Shown: positions 7,973 to 16,069 of the stretch, piece after piece
Layout of the letters: each line of letters opens with the position of its first letter
How positions within the stretch are numbered: the stretch's first letter is position 1
Position numbers and translations under genes: made by a program
Assembly: GCA_002430125.1 (NCBI GenBank)
Contig: DJBQ01000065.1
Location: 11,153 to 31,360 of the forward strand
Source of the DNA: Rhodobacterales bacterium UBA5972
GTDB taxonomy: Bacteria; Pseudomonadota; Alphaproteobacteria; Rhodobacterales; Rhodobacteraceae
Reading direction: 5' to 3'
DNA length: 20,208 nucleotides
The notes under the pieces: model-generated
The model's database searches: none
What the model was told of the DNA's origin: nothing
Seen by the model: only the letters and a program-made list of their open reading frames with translations

Positions 7973-8851
7973 ATGGCTAAAACTGCATTCATCGGCTTGG
8001 GCGTAATGGGCTATCCAATGGCTGGGCATCTTGTCGCCGCTGGCCATGACGTCACCGTCTATAATCGCAACGGCGCCAAGGCCGATGCTTGGGTAAAAAA
8101 ACATGGCGGCCAGAAGGCAGCAACTCCGGCCGAGGCGGCGAGTGGGGCTGAATTTGTATTCACATGTGTGGGCAACGACGACGATTTGCGTTCGGTAACG
8201 CTAGGGTCTGACGGGGCCTTTGCTGGCGTGGCAAAGGGTGCGGTTTTCGTTGATCACACAACGGTCTCGGCGGTGGTAACGCGCGAATTGGCAACCATCG
8301 CTACGGTAAACGGATTTTCCTTTATTGACGCACCTGTGTCAGGTGGTCAGGCGGGGGCCGAAAACGGCGCGCTTGGCGTAATGTGCGGTGGTGACGCTGT
8401 GGCTTATGGTCGGGCCGAACCCATAATTGACGCTTATGCAAAAGCCTGCAAATTGCTGGGCGGGTCTGGTTCTGGACAATTAACCAAGATGGTCAACCAA
8501 ATCTGCATTGCCGGTTTGCTGCAAGGATTGTCAGAAGGCTTGCATTTTGCCGAAAAGGCCGGCCTTGACGGGCAGGCGGTCGTTGACGTGATTGCACACG
8601 GCGCGGCTGGATCCTGGCAAATGTCGAACCGATATAAAACCATGCTGGATGATTTCTTTGACATGGGGTTTGCAGTTGACTGGATGCGCAAGGATTTGGG
8701 CATTTGCCTTGACGAGGCCGACAATAATGGCGCCAGCCTGCCGGTAACGGCGCTGGTGGATCAGTTTTATAAAGACGTGCAGAAAATGGGCGGCAGTCGC
8801 TGGGATACGTCCAGCCTGATCCGGCGGTTGCGCGCGGCGAACAAAGCTTAA
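7973..8851 (+). CDS. NAD(P)-dependent beta-hydroxyacid dehydrogenase (3-hydroxyisobutyrate dehydrogenase family)
   Basis: A 292-residue oxidoreductase of the family that includes 3-hydroxyisobutyrate dehydrogenase, tartronate semialdehyde reductase and glyoxylate/succinic semialdehyde reductases. The N-terminal Rossmann motif is FIGLGVMGYPMAGHL (7-20), the substrate-binding motif is DAPVSGGQAGAENG (119-132), and the catalytic Lys is K172 in GQLTKMVNQ, with N175 nearby. The second beta strand ends VYNRN (residues 29-33). Asn-Arg at this point, rather than Asp, usually indicates preference for NADP(H) (inference). The start at 7973 is chosen because GGGGA lies 6 bases upstream and the Rossmann fold starts at once; an earlier in-frame ATG at 7904 would add 23 residues without family resemblance. 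It diverges from the acylase gene with 73 bases between. The exact substrate is undetermined. Confidence 0.9.
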   Translation: MAKTAFIGLGVMGYPMAGHLVAAGHDVTVYNRNGAKADAWVKKHGGQKAATPAEAASGAEFVFTCVGNDDDLRSVTLGSDGAFAGVAKGAVFVDHTTVSAVVTRELATIATVNGFSFIDAPVSGGQAGAENGALGVMCGGDAVAYGRAEPIIDAYAKACKLLGGSGSGQLTKMVNQICIAGLLQGLSEGLHFAEKAGLDGQAVVDVIAHGAAGSWQMSNRYKTMLDDFFDMGFAVDWMRKDLGICLDEADNNGASLPVTALVDQFYKDVQKMGGSRWDTSSLIRRLRAANKA

Positions 8852-8854
8852 ACA

Positions 8855-8887
8855 CATCGGGACTGTTATTCTGTTAGAGTCTCGATG
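8855..8887. terminator. Long hairpin between convergent genes, possible terminator
   Basis: CATCGGGACT (8855-8864) pairs with AGTCTCGATG (8878-8887) through ten base pairs, one of them G-U, around a 13-base loop. It starts four bases after the oxidoreductase stop and ends 30 bases before the stop of the minus-strand lipoprotein gene. That is the expected place for a shared terminator. There is no proper T-run on the plus side and only a short T-rich stretch on the minus side, so termination strength is uncertain. Confidence 0.45.
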
Positions 8888-8917
8888 CGTATGAGGTTGT
8901 CTTAATGTTGTTAGGCG

Positions 8918-9469
8918 CTAGCGGATGATCCGTGAATATTTGGTGCCTGCCAAAGTTGCGCCAACCTGCAAACCAGCACGTCCAAAAATAACCGCAATCA
9001 CCGGGCTGCGCAGTTTGGTTGAATCAATTCCAATACTGTCGCCCTGATTCTTCAGCACGTATTCCGCATCTGCGCCAACTTGCCAGCCAGCCGACGAACG
9101 GAAATCCGACAATGCGTTTTCATTCATAAAGAACAACGTATGTGCGTATTGTTGCAAGCCAAGCTGAAAGCCCCAACTGCCTTGGGCGATTGAATAATAA
9201 TCCACCGGCGCACCGCCGATCAATAACGCACCTTCGCCATATGCTCCGCCCCAGCCAAAACCGGCTTTGGTCACGGTTGGCATCACCAGCATCCCGACTG
9301 CGCGGTCCGCGAGATCACGCGAGCCGGGCACTTCATCATACATTTGATTCAACGCCAGATCGACGCGATAGTCGATGCGGCTGCCGCGGTTGTTACCAAT
9401 GCCATTGCCACAGGCGGCCACACTGGTGCCTGCACCTGCCAAAAATGCACGGCGAGTCCATTTGTTCAT
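8918..9469 (-). CDS. SYLF (YSC84-related) domain lipoprotein, Tat-type signal
   Basis: A 183-residue predicted lipoprotein. The N-terminus MNKWTRRAFLAGAGTSVAACG has a twin-arginine motif (TRRAFL) and a lipobox ending at Cys20, so it is probably exported folded by Tat and lipidated. The mature part carries the SYLF/Ysc84 type of lipid-binding domain, recognised from AVGMLVMPTVTKAGFGWGGAYGEGALLIGG, the middle SWGFQLGLQQYAHTLFFMNENAL, and the C-terminal ADAEYVLKNQGDSIGID...SPVIAVIFGRAGLQVGATLAGTKYSRI. Bacterial members are secreted or envelope proteins of poorly understood function, often stress-associated. A good promoter lies just upstream (9523-9551). It is downstream of hemB in the same direction, but that promoter and a 117-base gap argue for separate transcription. 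Confidence 0.88.
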   Translation of the reverse strand: MNKWTRRAFLAGAGTSVAACGNGIGNNRGSRIDYRVDLALNQMYDEVPGSRDLADRAVGMLVMPTVTKAGFGWGGAYGEGALLIGGAPVDYYSIAQGSWGFQLGLQQYAHTLFFMNENALSDFRSSAGWQVGADAEYVLKNQGDSIGIDSTKLRSPVIAVIFGRAGLQVGATLAGTKYSRIIR

Positions 9470-9522
9470 GGGTTTATCCTTGATGCTGCTCTATCTCGGT
9501 CTTAGGTGCCGGATCACCCCTA

Positions 9523-9551
9523 AGTATAGGGTATTTCTCAATCGCTGTCAC
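9523..9551 (-). promoter_or_regulatory. Sigma-70-type promoter for the SYLF lipoprotein gene
   Basis: On the minus strand, GTGACA (9551-9546, five of six matches to the -35 consensus) and TATACT (9528-9523, five of six to the -10) are separated by exactly 17 bases. Transcription would start near 9516, about 45 bases before the ATG. Inverted repeats overlap this region: CCCTA/TAGGG (9518-9531) covers the -10, and CTTAGG/CCTAAG (9501-9524) covers the start site and early leader. Either could be an operator. Confidence 0.6.
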
Positions 9552-9586
9552 GGATCAGTTCAACAATCAGTTGGCCTTTGGCTGAT

Positions 9587-10591
9587 TTATGCCTGTGCGC
9601 GCAACAGTTTGGCCGCCAAGGGCGCAAAGTAGGTCAGAATACCGTCACAACCAGCCCGCTTGAAGCCCAAAAGGCTTTCCATTGCGGCCTTTTCCAGATC
9701 AATCCAGCCATTACCTCCCGCTGCCGAGATCATCGCATATTCGCCAGACACCTGATATGCGTAGGTGGGCACGCCAAATTCAGCTTTTACTCTTTGGCAC
9801 ACGTCAAGATAGGGCATGCCCGGTTTCACCATCACCATGTCAGCACCTTCGGCAATATCACGGGCAACTTCGCGCAGGGCCTCGTCGCTGTTGGCACTGT
9901 CCATTTGATAGGTTTTCTTGTCGCCGACTAACGCGCCGGTCGCCCCAACCGCGTCACGAAACGGTCCGTAAAACGCCGAGGCGTATTTGGCAGCGTAGGA
10001 CATAATCAGTGTATCTTGGTATTCATGCCCTTCAAGGACGCGCCTGATCACCCCGATGCGACCGTCCATCATATCGCTGGGGCCAAGTATATCAGCCCCT
10101 GCTTCGGCCTGAACCAACGCTTGCTGTTCAAGTGCAGTAAGGGTTTCGTCGTTCAAAATAATACCGTTTTTGACCAGACCGTCATGCCCATCGGCATTAT
10201 AAGGATCTAGCGCGACATCCAGCATGACGACCATATCCGGAAGTGCTGCTTTGATCGCCCGCGTGGCGCGGTTCACAAGATTTTCTGGGTTCCAAGCCTC
10301 TTCACAGGTCGAGGTTTTCAAAGATGCGTCGGTATAAGGAAAGATCGCCATCACTCCGATGCCCAATTCGGCGGCCTGATGGGCCGCTGCGACACAATTA
10401 TCAACACTCAACCGATCAACGCCGGGCATCGAGGCAATAGGTTCGCGGGTGTTTTGTCCATCGCGCACAAAAATCGGCCAAATCAGATCAGCGGCGGTCA
10501 ATACGTTCTCGGCAACAAGTCCGCGAATGGTCGGATTGCGCCGCAAACGGCGCGACCGGGCAAGCGGAAAGGGGGCGATTGTCGGGCGCAT
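9587..10591 (-). CDS. hemB: Delta-aminolevulinic acid dehydratase (porphobilinogen synthase)
   Basis: A 334-residue cytoplasmic enzyme that condenses two 5-aminolevulinate molecules into porphobilinogen, the first common step of tetrapyrrole synthesis. It carries the two active-site lysines: K202 in SYAAKYASAFYGPFRDA and the Schiff-base K256 in MVMVKPGMPYLDV. The metal loop reads MLDVALDPYNADGHDG (123-138). It has Asp/Ala where zinc-dependent enzymes have three cysteines, so this is the magnesium/potassium-type enzyme of many proteobacteria. A strong AGGAGG lies four bases before the ATG. The upstream 135 bases contain a small inverted repeat (10612-10625). It diverges from the membrane protein gene starting at 10727. 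Confidence 0.96.
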   Translation of the reverse strand: MRPTIAPFPLARSRRLRRNPTIRGLVAENVLTAADLIWPIFVRDGQNTREPIASMPGVDRLSVDNCVAAAHQAAELGIGVMAIFPYTDASLKTSTCEEAWNPENLVNRATRAIKAALPDMVVMLDVALDPYNADGHDGLVKNGIILNDETLTALEQQALVQAEAGADILGPSDMMDGRIGVIRRVLEGHEYQDTLIMSYAAKYASAFYGPFRDAVGATGALVGDKKTYQMDSANSDEALREVARDIAEGADMVMVKPGMPYLDVCQRVKAEFGVPTYAYQVSGEYAMISAAGGNGWIDLEKAAMESLLGFKRAGCDGILTYFAPLAAKLLRAQA

Positions 10592-10611
10592 TGGACCTCC
10601 TGAAGTTAATC

Positions 10612-10625
10612 TGCGATTTTTCGCA
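10612..10625. repeat. Perfect inverted repeat in the hemB leader
   Basis: TGCGA-TTTT-TCGCA is a perfect palindrome with five-base arms, about 20 bases upstream of the hemB ATG and just ahead of its AGGAGG. It could be a small leader hairpin or an operator half-site pair. It does not match the TTGAT-N4-ATCAA pattern of FNR-type sites. Function unknown. Confidence 0.3.
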
Positions 10626-10726
10626 TGTAGGCGCGCGGTTTAACAAGCGAAAATGCCAAATACGTGTGGAATTATCTGCGTTAGGCTTTATGGTCCGCCG
10701 CACCGCCGAAAACAAAGGGCTGAACC

Positions 10727-11251
10727 TTGGACTGGTATACAGGCATTTTTGAATTGATTGATACAAGGTCGTTTACCAGCATCTGGTATTGGATCGTTGT
10801 GGCCGTGACGTGGTCATCTACCAGCCACTATACGCTTGGTGTGCCGTTTGATATGGTGACACGGGCGCGCAAAACCGAGGAAGGGGCTGCGCAGGATGAC
10901 CTCGAACATCTGGTTATGATTAATTGTAACCGGATGTTGCATATACTGGATGTTTCCGGTGTCTGGCTGGTTGGGATTGGCTTTTTTGTGCTGACAGTGC
11001 TTGGGCTTTTTGGGTTTTTCTACAAGATCCAGTTGGCGCAGGCGGTTTTTCTATTACTGGCGCCGCTCAGTGTAGTGGCGGTTTTATCCACCCAAAACGC
11101 GCGTTTAATCCGGGCGCGGCAAACAAGCGGTCACGCTTTGCGGGCGCATCTTTCGCGCCAACGTCTGATTAATCAGGTGATTGGAATGGTTTCGATCTTC
11201 ATCACGGCCTTTTGGGGCATGTGGTACAATATGAACGCCACAGTGCTGTAA
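10727..11251 (+). CDS. Conserved four-helix membrane protein (annotated 'component of SufBCD complex' in relatives)
   Basis: A 174-residue protein with four likely membrane segments: about 18-37, 76-99, 102-121 and 147-167. A charged loop between the first two contains VPFDMVTRARKTEEGAAQDDLEHLV. The start codon is TTG at 10727, supported by AAAGGG about eight bases ahead and by the MDWY...FELID beginning that I recall in Rhodobacteraceae relatives. Those are often labelled 'component of SufBCD complex', but nothing in this sequence links it to Fe-S cluster assembly, and I would treat the function as unknown. It precedes mfd in the same direction with a 46-base gap and may be co-transcribed with it. 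Confidence 0.8.
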   Translation: MDWYTGIFELIDTRSFTSIWYWIVVAVTWSSTSHYTLGVPFDMVTRARKTEEGAAQDDLEHLVMINCNRMLHILDVSGVWLVGIGFFVLTVLGLFGFFYKIQLAQAVFLLLAPLSVVAVLSTQNARLIRARQTSGHALRAHLSRQRLINQVIGMVSIFITAFWGMWYNMNATVL

Positions 11252-11297
11252 TCACCGGCTTGCGGCTTTTGGAAACGCTGTTATAGCTCGGCACCTG

Positions 11298-14200
11298 ATG
11301 TCAAAACCTGAAAAACACCCAAGAATTACCGTTGGAGGCGCGCCAGAAGGCTTTGACGGTCGTTTGCTGGTGGATCTTGTGCGCCAAAAGCAAGGCGCAG
11401 TAGTCCACATTGCGCGCGATGATAAAAGACTCGAGGAAATCCGAAAGTCTGCACAGTTTTTTGCGCCCGACCTGCCTATTTTCTCGTTTCCGGCATGGGA
11501 CTGTCTGCCTTACGACCGGGTGTCGCCAAACCACGATATTTCGGCGGCACGTATGGCTGTATTGGCAACCTTGGCGCAGGGCTTCGACCGGCCTTTCCTG
11601 TTGCTGACAACGGTTAACGCTGCCACCCAGCGCGTACCTGCCCGCACGCTTTTACAGACCGCCAGTTTTACCGCGACTGTCGGCAACCGCTTAGACGAAG
11701 CCGCCTTGCGAAATTTTCTGGTTCGCATGGGGTTCACGCAATCGCCTACCGTTATGGAACCCGGCGATTATGCCATCCGCGGCGGTTTGATTGATTTATA
11801 TCCGCCAGGCGAAACAGGCCCGGTTCGTTTAGACCTATTTGGCGACGTACTTGAAGCTGCCCGTCGGTTTGACCCGGAAACCCAACGCACCGTTGAAAAA
11901 CTTGATCGCGTCGAATTGGCGCCGGTGTCCGAGGTAATATTGGACGAGGCAGCAATCCAGCGGTTTCGCCAAAATTACCGTCATGAATTTGGCGCGGCAG
12001 GTACTGATGATCCACTTTACGAGGCCGTAAGTGCCGGGCGTAAACATCAGGGCATTGAACACTGGGCCCCTTATTTTCATGAACATATGGAAACTATCTT
12101 TGACTACTTGCCGTCAGCGACGATTTGTTTGGATGATCGAACAACGCCGGAAAGGTTGGTGCGATGGGATACGATTGCCGATCAATACGATGCGCGGCGT
12201 GAAGCGTTAAAAGCCAAAGCCCGATTAGATTCAGTCTATAAACCTTGCCCCCCGGGATTGTTGTATCTTGATGATGCAGCGTTCGAGGCGCAACTTGTTG
12301 GCCATGAGGTTCGCCAGTTCGCCGCATTGCCGCTTGGGCTTGGACTTGGGGTTATAGATGCAGGCGGCCGTATCGGGCGGAATTTCACCCCCGAGCGACA
12401 AATTGAAAATCTAAGCCTTTTCAGTGTTTTAAACGATCATATTAATGCAGTTCGCGCCGACGGGCAGGTTGTAATTGCCTCTTATTCCGAAGGCGCGCGC
12501 GAAAGGTTGTGGCATCTATTGGGGGACGAAGGTGCTACAGGTGCGGTTGAAATCGATAGTTTTCGCGATATTCCCGATGGGAAAGGCGGCATCTTTCTTG
12601 CAGTTTGGGCGCTTGAACACGGGTTTAGCACGGGAGGATTGACGGTTATTTCAGAACAGGATGTTCTGGGCGATCGCCTGATCCGCACAAACAAACGCAA
12701 GCGCAAGGCGGAAAATTTTCTGACCGAGGCCACCAGCCTCAGCCCGGGTGATCTGATCGTGCACGTGGATCACGGGATCGGGCGCTATACCGGGCTGGAA
12801 ACCATCACAGCGATGGGTGCGCCGCATGAATGTATTGCATTGGAATATGCTGGCGGTGATCGGCTGTACTTACCAGTAGAAAACATTGAACTATTATCGC
12901 GGTATGGCCACGAAGAAGGTCTGCTTGACAGACTTGGCACTGGTGCGTGGCAGGCGAAAAAGGCCAAGCTGAAAGAACGTATCCGGGAAATGGCCGAACG
13001 ATTGATCCGCGTCGCGGCGGAACGAATGCTGCGCAAAGCGCCAGTTTTGGAGGTGCCCGAACACGATCTTGACCGGTTCTGCGCCCGTTTTCCTTACACC
13101 GAGACTGACGACCAATTACATGCGATTGAGGATGTGTTGACTGATATGGCAAGTGGTCGGCCGATGGATCGTCTGATTTGTGGTGATGTGGGTTTCGGCA
13201 AAACCGAAGTTGCGATGCGGGCGGCCTTTGTGGCGGCGATGAGTGGACAACAAGTGGCGATTGTTGCGCCGACAACTTTGTTGGCACGCCAACATTTCAA
13301 ATCATTTGAGGAACGCTTTCGCGGGCTGCCAATAACTGTTCGCCCTTTGTCCCGTTTTGTGTCCGGCAAAGATGCCAATGAAACCCGCGAGGGCTTGGAA
13401 AAGGGGTCAGTCGATATTGTGATCGGCACGCATGCGGTGTTTGCAAAGGGCGTAAAGTTTTTTAACATAGGCCTGTTAGTGATTGACGAAGAACAAAAAT
13501 TCGGCGTTCAACACAAGGAGCGGCTAAAACAATTACGCTCTGATGTTCACGTTTTGACCCTGACCGCCACGCCAATCCCACGCACGCTGCAATTGTCGCT
13601 TTCCGGGGTTCGCGATTTGTCCATCATCGGCACCCCGCCGGTCGACCGCCTGGCAATCCGCACCTATGTCAGCGAATTTGACACTGTGACCATCCGCGAG
13701 GCGCTGTTACGCGAACATTATCGTGGCGGGCAGTCGTTCTATGTCGTACCTCGCGTCACTGATCTGGCTGGAATCAAAGCGTTTTTGACCGAACAGGTGC
13801 CCGAAGTGACATTTGTCGAGGCGCATGGCCAAATGGCGGCGGGCGAGCTTGATGACCGGATGAACGCGTTTTACGATGGCAAATACGACGTTCTGCTGGC
13901 CACGACGATTGTCGAAAGCGGGCTGGATATTCCCACGGCAAACACCATGGTGATCCACCGCGCTGATATGTTTGGATTGGCGCAACTCTATCAAATCAGG
14001 GGCAGGGTCGGGCGCAGCAAATCGCGCGCTTATGCGTATCTGACCACCAAACCGCGGCAAAAATTGACGCGCACAGCCGAAAAACGTCTGCGTGTTCTTG
14101 GTTCGCTAGACAGTTTGGGGGCGGGTTTCACGCTTGCTTCGCAAGATCTGGACATCCGCGGGGCCGGTAATATTCTGGGCGAAGAACAATCCGGTCAGGT

Positions 14201-14756
14201 GCGCGAAGTCGGGTACGAACTGTATCAATCCATGCTGGAAGAGGCGATTGCCAAGATGAAAGCCGGCGGCCTTGAAGGCTTGTCAGACGCCGATGATACT
14301 TGGGCACCGTCAATCAATTTGGGTGTTCCTGTTTTGATCCCCGAAGCATATGTGCCCGATCTGGATGTGCGCCTTGGGCTGTATCGCCGCCTTTCAGCGT
14401 TGCATGAAAAGGTTGAACTGGAAGGATTTGCCGCCGAGTTGATCGACAGATTTGGGAAATTACCTCGTGAAGTCAATTCCTTGCTGAATATTGTTCGCGT
14501 AAAAGCAATGTGCAAACGTGCGGGTATTTCCAAACTCGATGGCGGCCCGAAAGGCGCTGTTGTGCAGTTTCACAATGATAAATTCGCCAATCCTGCCGGG
14601 TTGGTGCAATTCTTGCAGGATCAACGTGGCTTGGCGAAAGTCAAAGACAACAAGATCATCGTGCGGCGTGATTGGGCAAAAGCTGGTGATAAAGTCAAAG
14701 GCGCGTACGCAATTGCCCGTGATCTGGCCGAGTTGGCTGCGGCATCGCGTTCATAA
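11298..14756 (+). CDS. mfd: Transcription-repair coupling factor Mfd
   Basis: An 1152-residue DNA translocase that removes RNA polymerase stalled at lesions and recruits UvrA. The layout is complete: an N-terminal UvrB-like region (FPAWDCLPYDRVSPNHDISAARM at about 65-86, YAIRGGLIDLYPPGE at 158-172); the RNA polymerase-interacting domain beginning PGDLIVHVDHGIGRYTGL (483-500); the RecG-like motor with Walker A GDVGFGKTE (629-637), Walker B DEEQ (730-733) and TATPIPRT (756-763); later helicase motifs TTIVESGLDIPTANT and QIRGRVGRS; and the C-terminal TRCF domain ending near the stop. Length is normal for the family. The ATG at 11298 has only a weak ribosome-binding site. No truncation or frameshift is seen. 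It converges on the MFS gene with 113 bases between, in which I see no convincing terminator. Confidence 0.97.
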   Translation: MSKPEKHPRITVGGAPEGFDGRLLVDLVRQKQGAVVHIARDDKRLEEIRKSAQFFAPDLPIFSFPAWDCLPYDRVSPNHDISAARMAVLATLAQGFDRPFLLLTTVNAATQRVPARTLLQTASFTATVGNRLDEAALRNFLVRMGFTQSPTVMEPGDYAIRGGLIDLYPPGETGPVRLDLFGDVLEAARRFDPETQRTVEKLDRVELAPVSEVILDEAAIQRFRQNYRHEFGAAGTDDPLYEAVSAGRKHQGIEHWAPYFHEHMETIFDYLPSATICLDDRTTPERLVRWDTIADQYDARREALKAKARLDSVYKPCPPGLLYLDDAAFEAQLVGHEVRQFAALPLGLGLGVIDAGGRIGRNFTPERQIENLSLFSVLNDHINAVRADGQVVIASYSEGARERLWHLLGDEGATGAVEIDSFRDIPDGKGGIFLAVWALEHGFSTGGLTVISEQDVLGDRLIRTNKRKRKAENFLTEATSLSPGDLIVHVDHGIGRYTGLETITAMGAPHECIALEYAGGDRLYLPVENIELLSRYGHEEGLLDRLGTGAWQAKKAKLKERIREMAERLIRVAAERMLRKAPVLEVPEHDLDRFCARFPYTETDDQLHAIEDVLTDMASGRPMDRLICGDVGFGKTEVAMRAAFVAAMSGQQVAIVAPTTLLARQHFKSFEERFRGLPITVRPLSRFVSGKDANETREGLEKGSVDIVIGTHAVFAKGVKFFNIGLLVIDEEQKFGVQHKERLKQLRSDVHVLTLTATPIPRTLQLSLSGVRDLSIIGTPPVDRLAIRTYVSEFDTVTIREALLREHYRGGQSFYVVPRVTDLAGIKAFLTEQVPEVTFVEAHGQMAAGELDDRMNAFYDGKYDVLLATTIVESGLDIPTANTMVIHRADMFGLAQLYQIRGRVGRSKSRAYAYLTTKPRQKLTRTAEKRLRVLGSLDSLGAGFTLASQDLDIRGAGNILGEEQSGQVREVGYELYQSMLEEAIAKMKAGGLEGLSDADDTWAPSINLGVPVLIPEAYVPDLDVRLGLYRRLSALHEKVELEGFAAELIDRFGKLPREVNSLLNIVRVKAMCKRAGISKLDGGPKGAVVQFHNDKFANPAGLVQFLQDQRGLAKVKDNKIIVRRDWAKAGDKVKGAYAIARDLAELAAASRS

Positions 14757-14869
14757 CAACGCACCCCGGTACATTGGCGCATCTATAGTTAGGCAGGTAT
14801 CCTGACCGGTAAGGGTTTCGCGATGCTTCTGACTATTTCGGTGGGTTGTTGAAACCGGATGTTACGCGC

Positions 14870-16069
14870 TTAAGCGTCTTTCGGATTGCTGAGCATCAAT
14901 GTCAGCGACATTGCCGAGCAGACACTGAAACCGATCAGCAAGGGCATAGGGCTGCCATCATACGCTAGCCCGATTGGAACAGCGATCAGCACCCCCAAAA
15001 GCGTTGAAACTGCGCCCATGACTGCCGAGGCCATGCCAGCGATGTGGCCCATTGGTTCCATCGCGAGGGCGTTCAGGTTGCCGAATGTCAGGCCTGGCAC
15101 GAAGAAGGATATCACCGAAAACAACAAGAACAGGTAAAATGCAGTTTCCAGCGGGATATCCCAAAGATAGAGCGTCAGCGCGAATAGAATAGAGGCAATC
15201 AACATTACAAAATAGGCTAATGTCGCCAAAGAACGCATACCGATCCGCATCACCACGAGCGAATTCAAGACACCGGAACCGCCCGAGATAATCGCGATAC
15301 CCGCGAAATAAAGTGGGAAACTTGTGCCAGCATTATATGTTTCAACATAAAGCTGTTGTGCCGAGCTGAGATACGCAAACAACGCACCGTAACTTAATGA
15401 CATTGCAAGCGTATAGGTCATCACAACCCTGTTCATGGCGACCTCGCGCATCGCAACAAAATAGGGTTTCAGACGCATTGGCTGGCGCAATTCAACCGGG
15501 TGGGTTTCTGGTTGACGCAGACCAAGCCACAAGAAACCGATTATCGCAAAAAGTATGAACGCAACGAAAATTGAGCGCCAGCCAAAGGTGGTCATGATCC
15601 ATTGTCCCATCAAGGGGGAAATCGCCGGCACCAGCACAAATAGCGTCATCGCCAGCGACATAACCCGCGCCATTGGCCGACCTGAATAAAGATCGCGGAT
15701 CAAGGCCATTGCGACGGTACGCGGGGCGGAAACGCCGACGCCTTGGATGAATCGGGCGGCCAGCAGCCACTCCAAAGATCCGACATAAATCGCCATAACG
15801 CAGCCAGCCATATAGATCAACAATCCGCCGAGGATTACAGTTTTACGACCCAGCGCATCCGATAGCGGCCCCATGATTAGTTGGCCAATCCCGGTCCCCA
15901 GAAAGAATGTGGTTATCACCAATTGCGCCTGGTTGGCGTCGGTCAACCCAAGGTCGCGGGCGATTTCCGGAAAGGCTGGCAACATTGCGTCAATGCCAAA
16001 GGCGACCATGGCAAACATGACCGCAATCAGGGCCACGAATTCGGCAAAGGGCAACGCGGGTTTTGTCAC
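14870..16069 (-). CDS. Bcr/CflA-type multidrug efflux MFS transporter
   Basis: A 399-residue, 12-helix inner-membrane drug:proton antiporter of the DHA1 class. Features seen: GIDAMLPAFPEIARDL in and after helix 1 (typical of Bcr/CflA), motif A GPLSDALGRK (67-76) between helices 2 and 3, and RFIQGVGVSAPRTVAMALIRDL after helix 4. The start codon is GTG at 16069, overlapping the TGA of the upstream DsbA-like gene as GTGA. It is the last gene of a three-gene operon led by the AMP-forming ligase. The substrate is unknown; family members export chloramphenicol, bicyclomycin, sulfonamides or endogenous metabolites. The operon context would fit export of a metabolite handled by the ligase, but that is inference. 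Confidence 0.9.
   Translation of the reverse strand: MTKPALPFAEFVALIAVMFAMVAFGIDAMLPAFPEIARDLGLTDANQAQLVITTFFLGTGIGQLIMGPLSDALGRKTVILGGLLIYMAGCVMAIYVGSLEWLLAARFIQGVGVSAPRTVAMALIRDLYSGRPMARVMSLAMTLFVLVPAISPLMGQWIMTTFGWRSIFVAFILFAIIGFLWLGLRQPETHPVELRQPMRLKPYFVAMREVAMNRVVMTYTLAMSLSYGALFAYLSSAQQLYVETYNAGTSFPLYFAGIAIISGGSGVLNSLVVMRIGMRSLATLAYFVMLIASILFALTLYLWDIPLETAFYLFLLFSVISFFVPGLTFGNLNALAMEPMGHIAGMASAVMGAVSTLLGVLIAVPIGLAYDGSPMPLLIGFSVCSAMSLTLMLSNPKDA

Noticed and set aside
11252..11297. Promoter for mfd (TTGCGG then TATAGC 16 bases on)
   Set aside because: Too few consensus matches; co-transcription with the upstream membrane protein gene is equally likely.
12805..13287. Minus-strand frame of 160 codons inside mfd
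   Set aside because: Antisense shadow of the conserved Mfd motor domain, with low-complexity His/Pro/Ser-rich translation.
14757..14869. Terminator or small RNA between mfd and the MFS gene
   Set aside because: Only a four-base CAGG/CCTG arm pair was found, with no T-run and no reading frame of interest.
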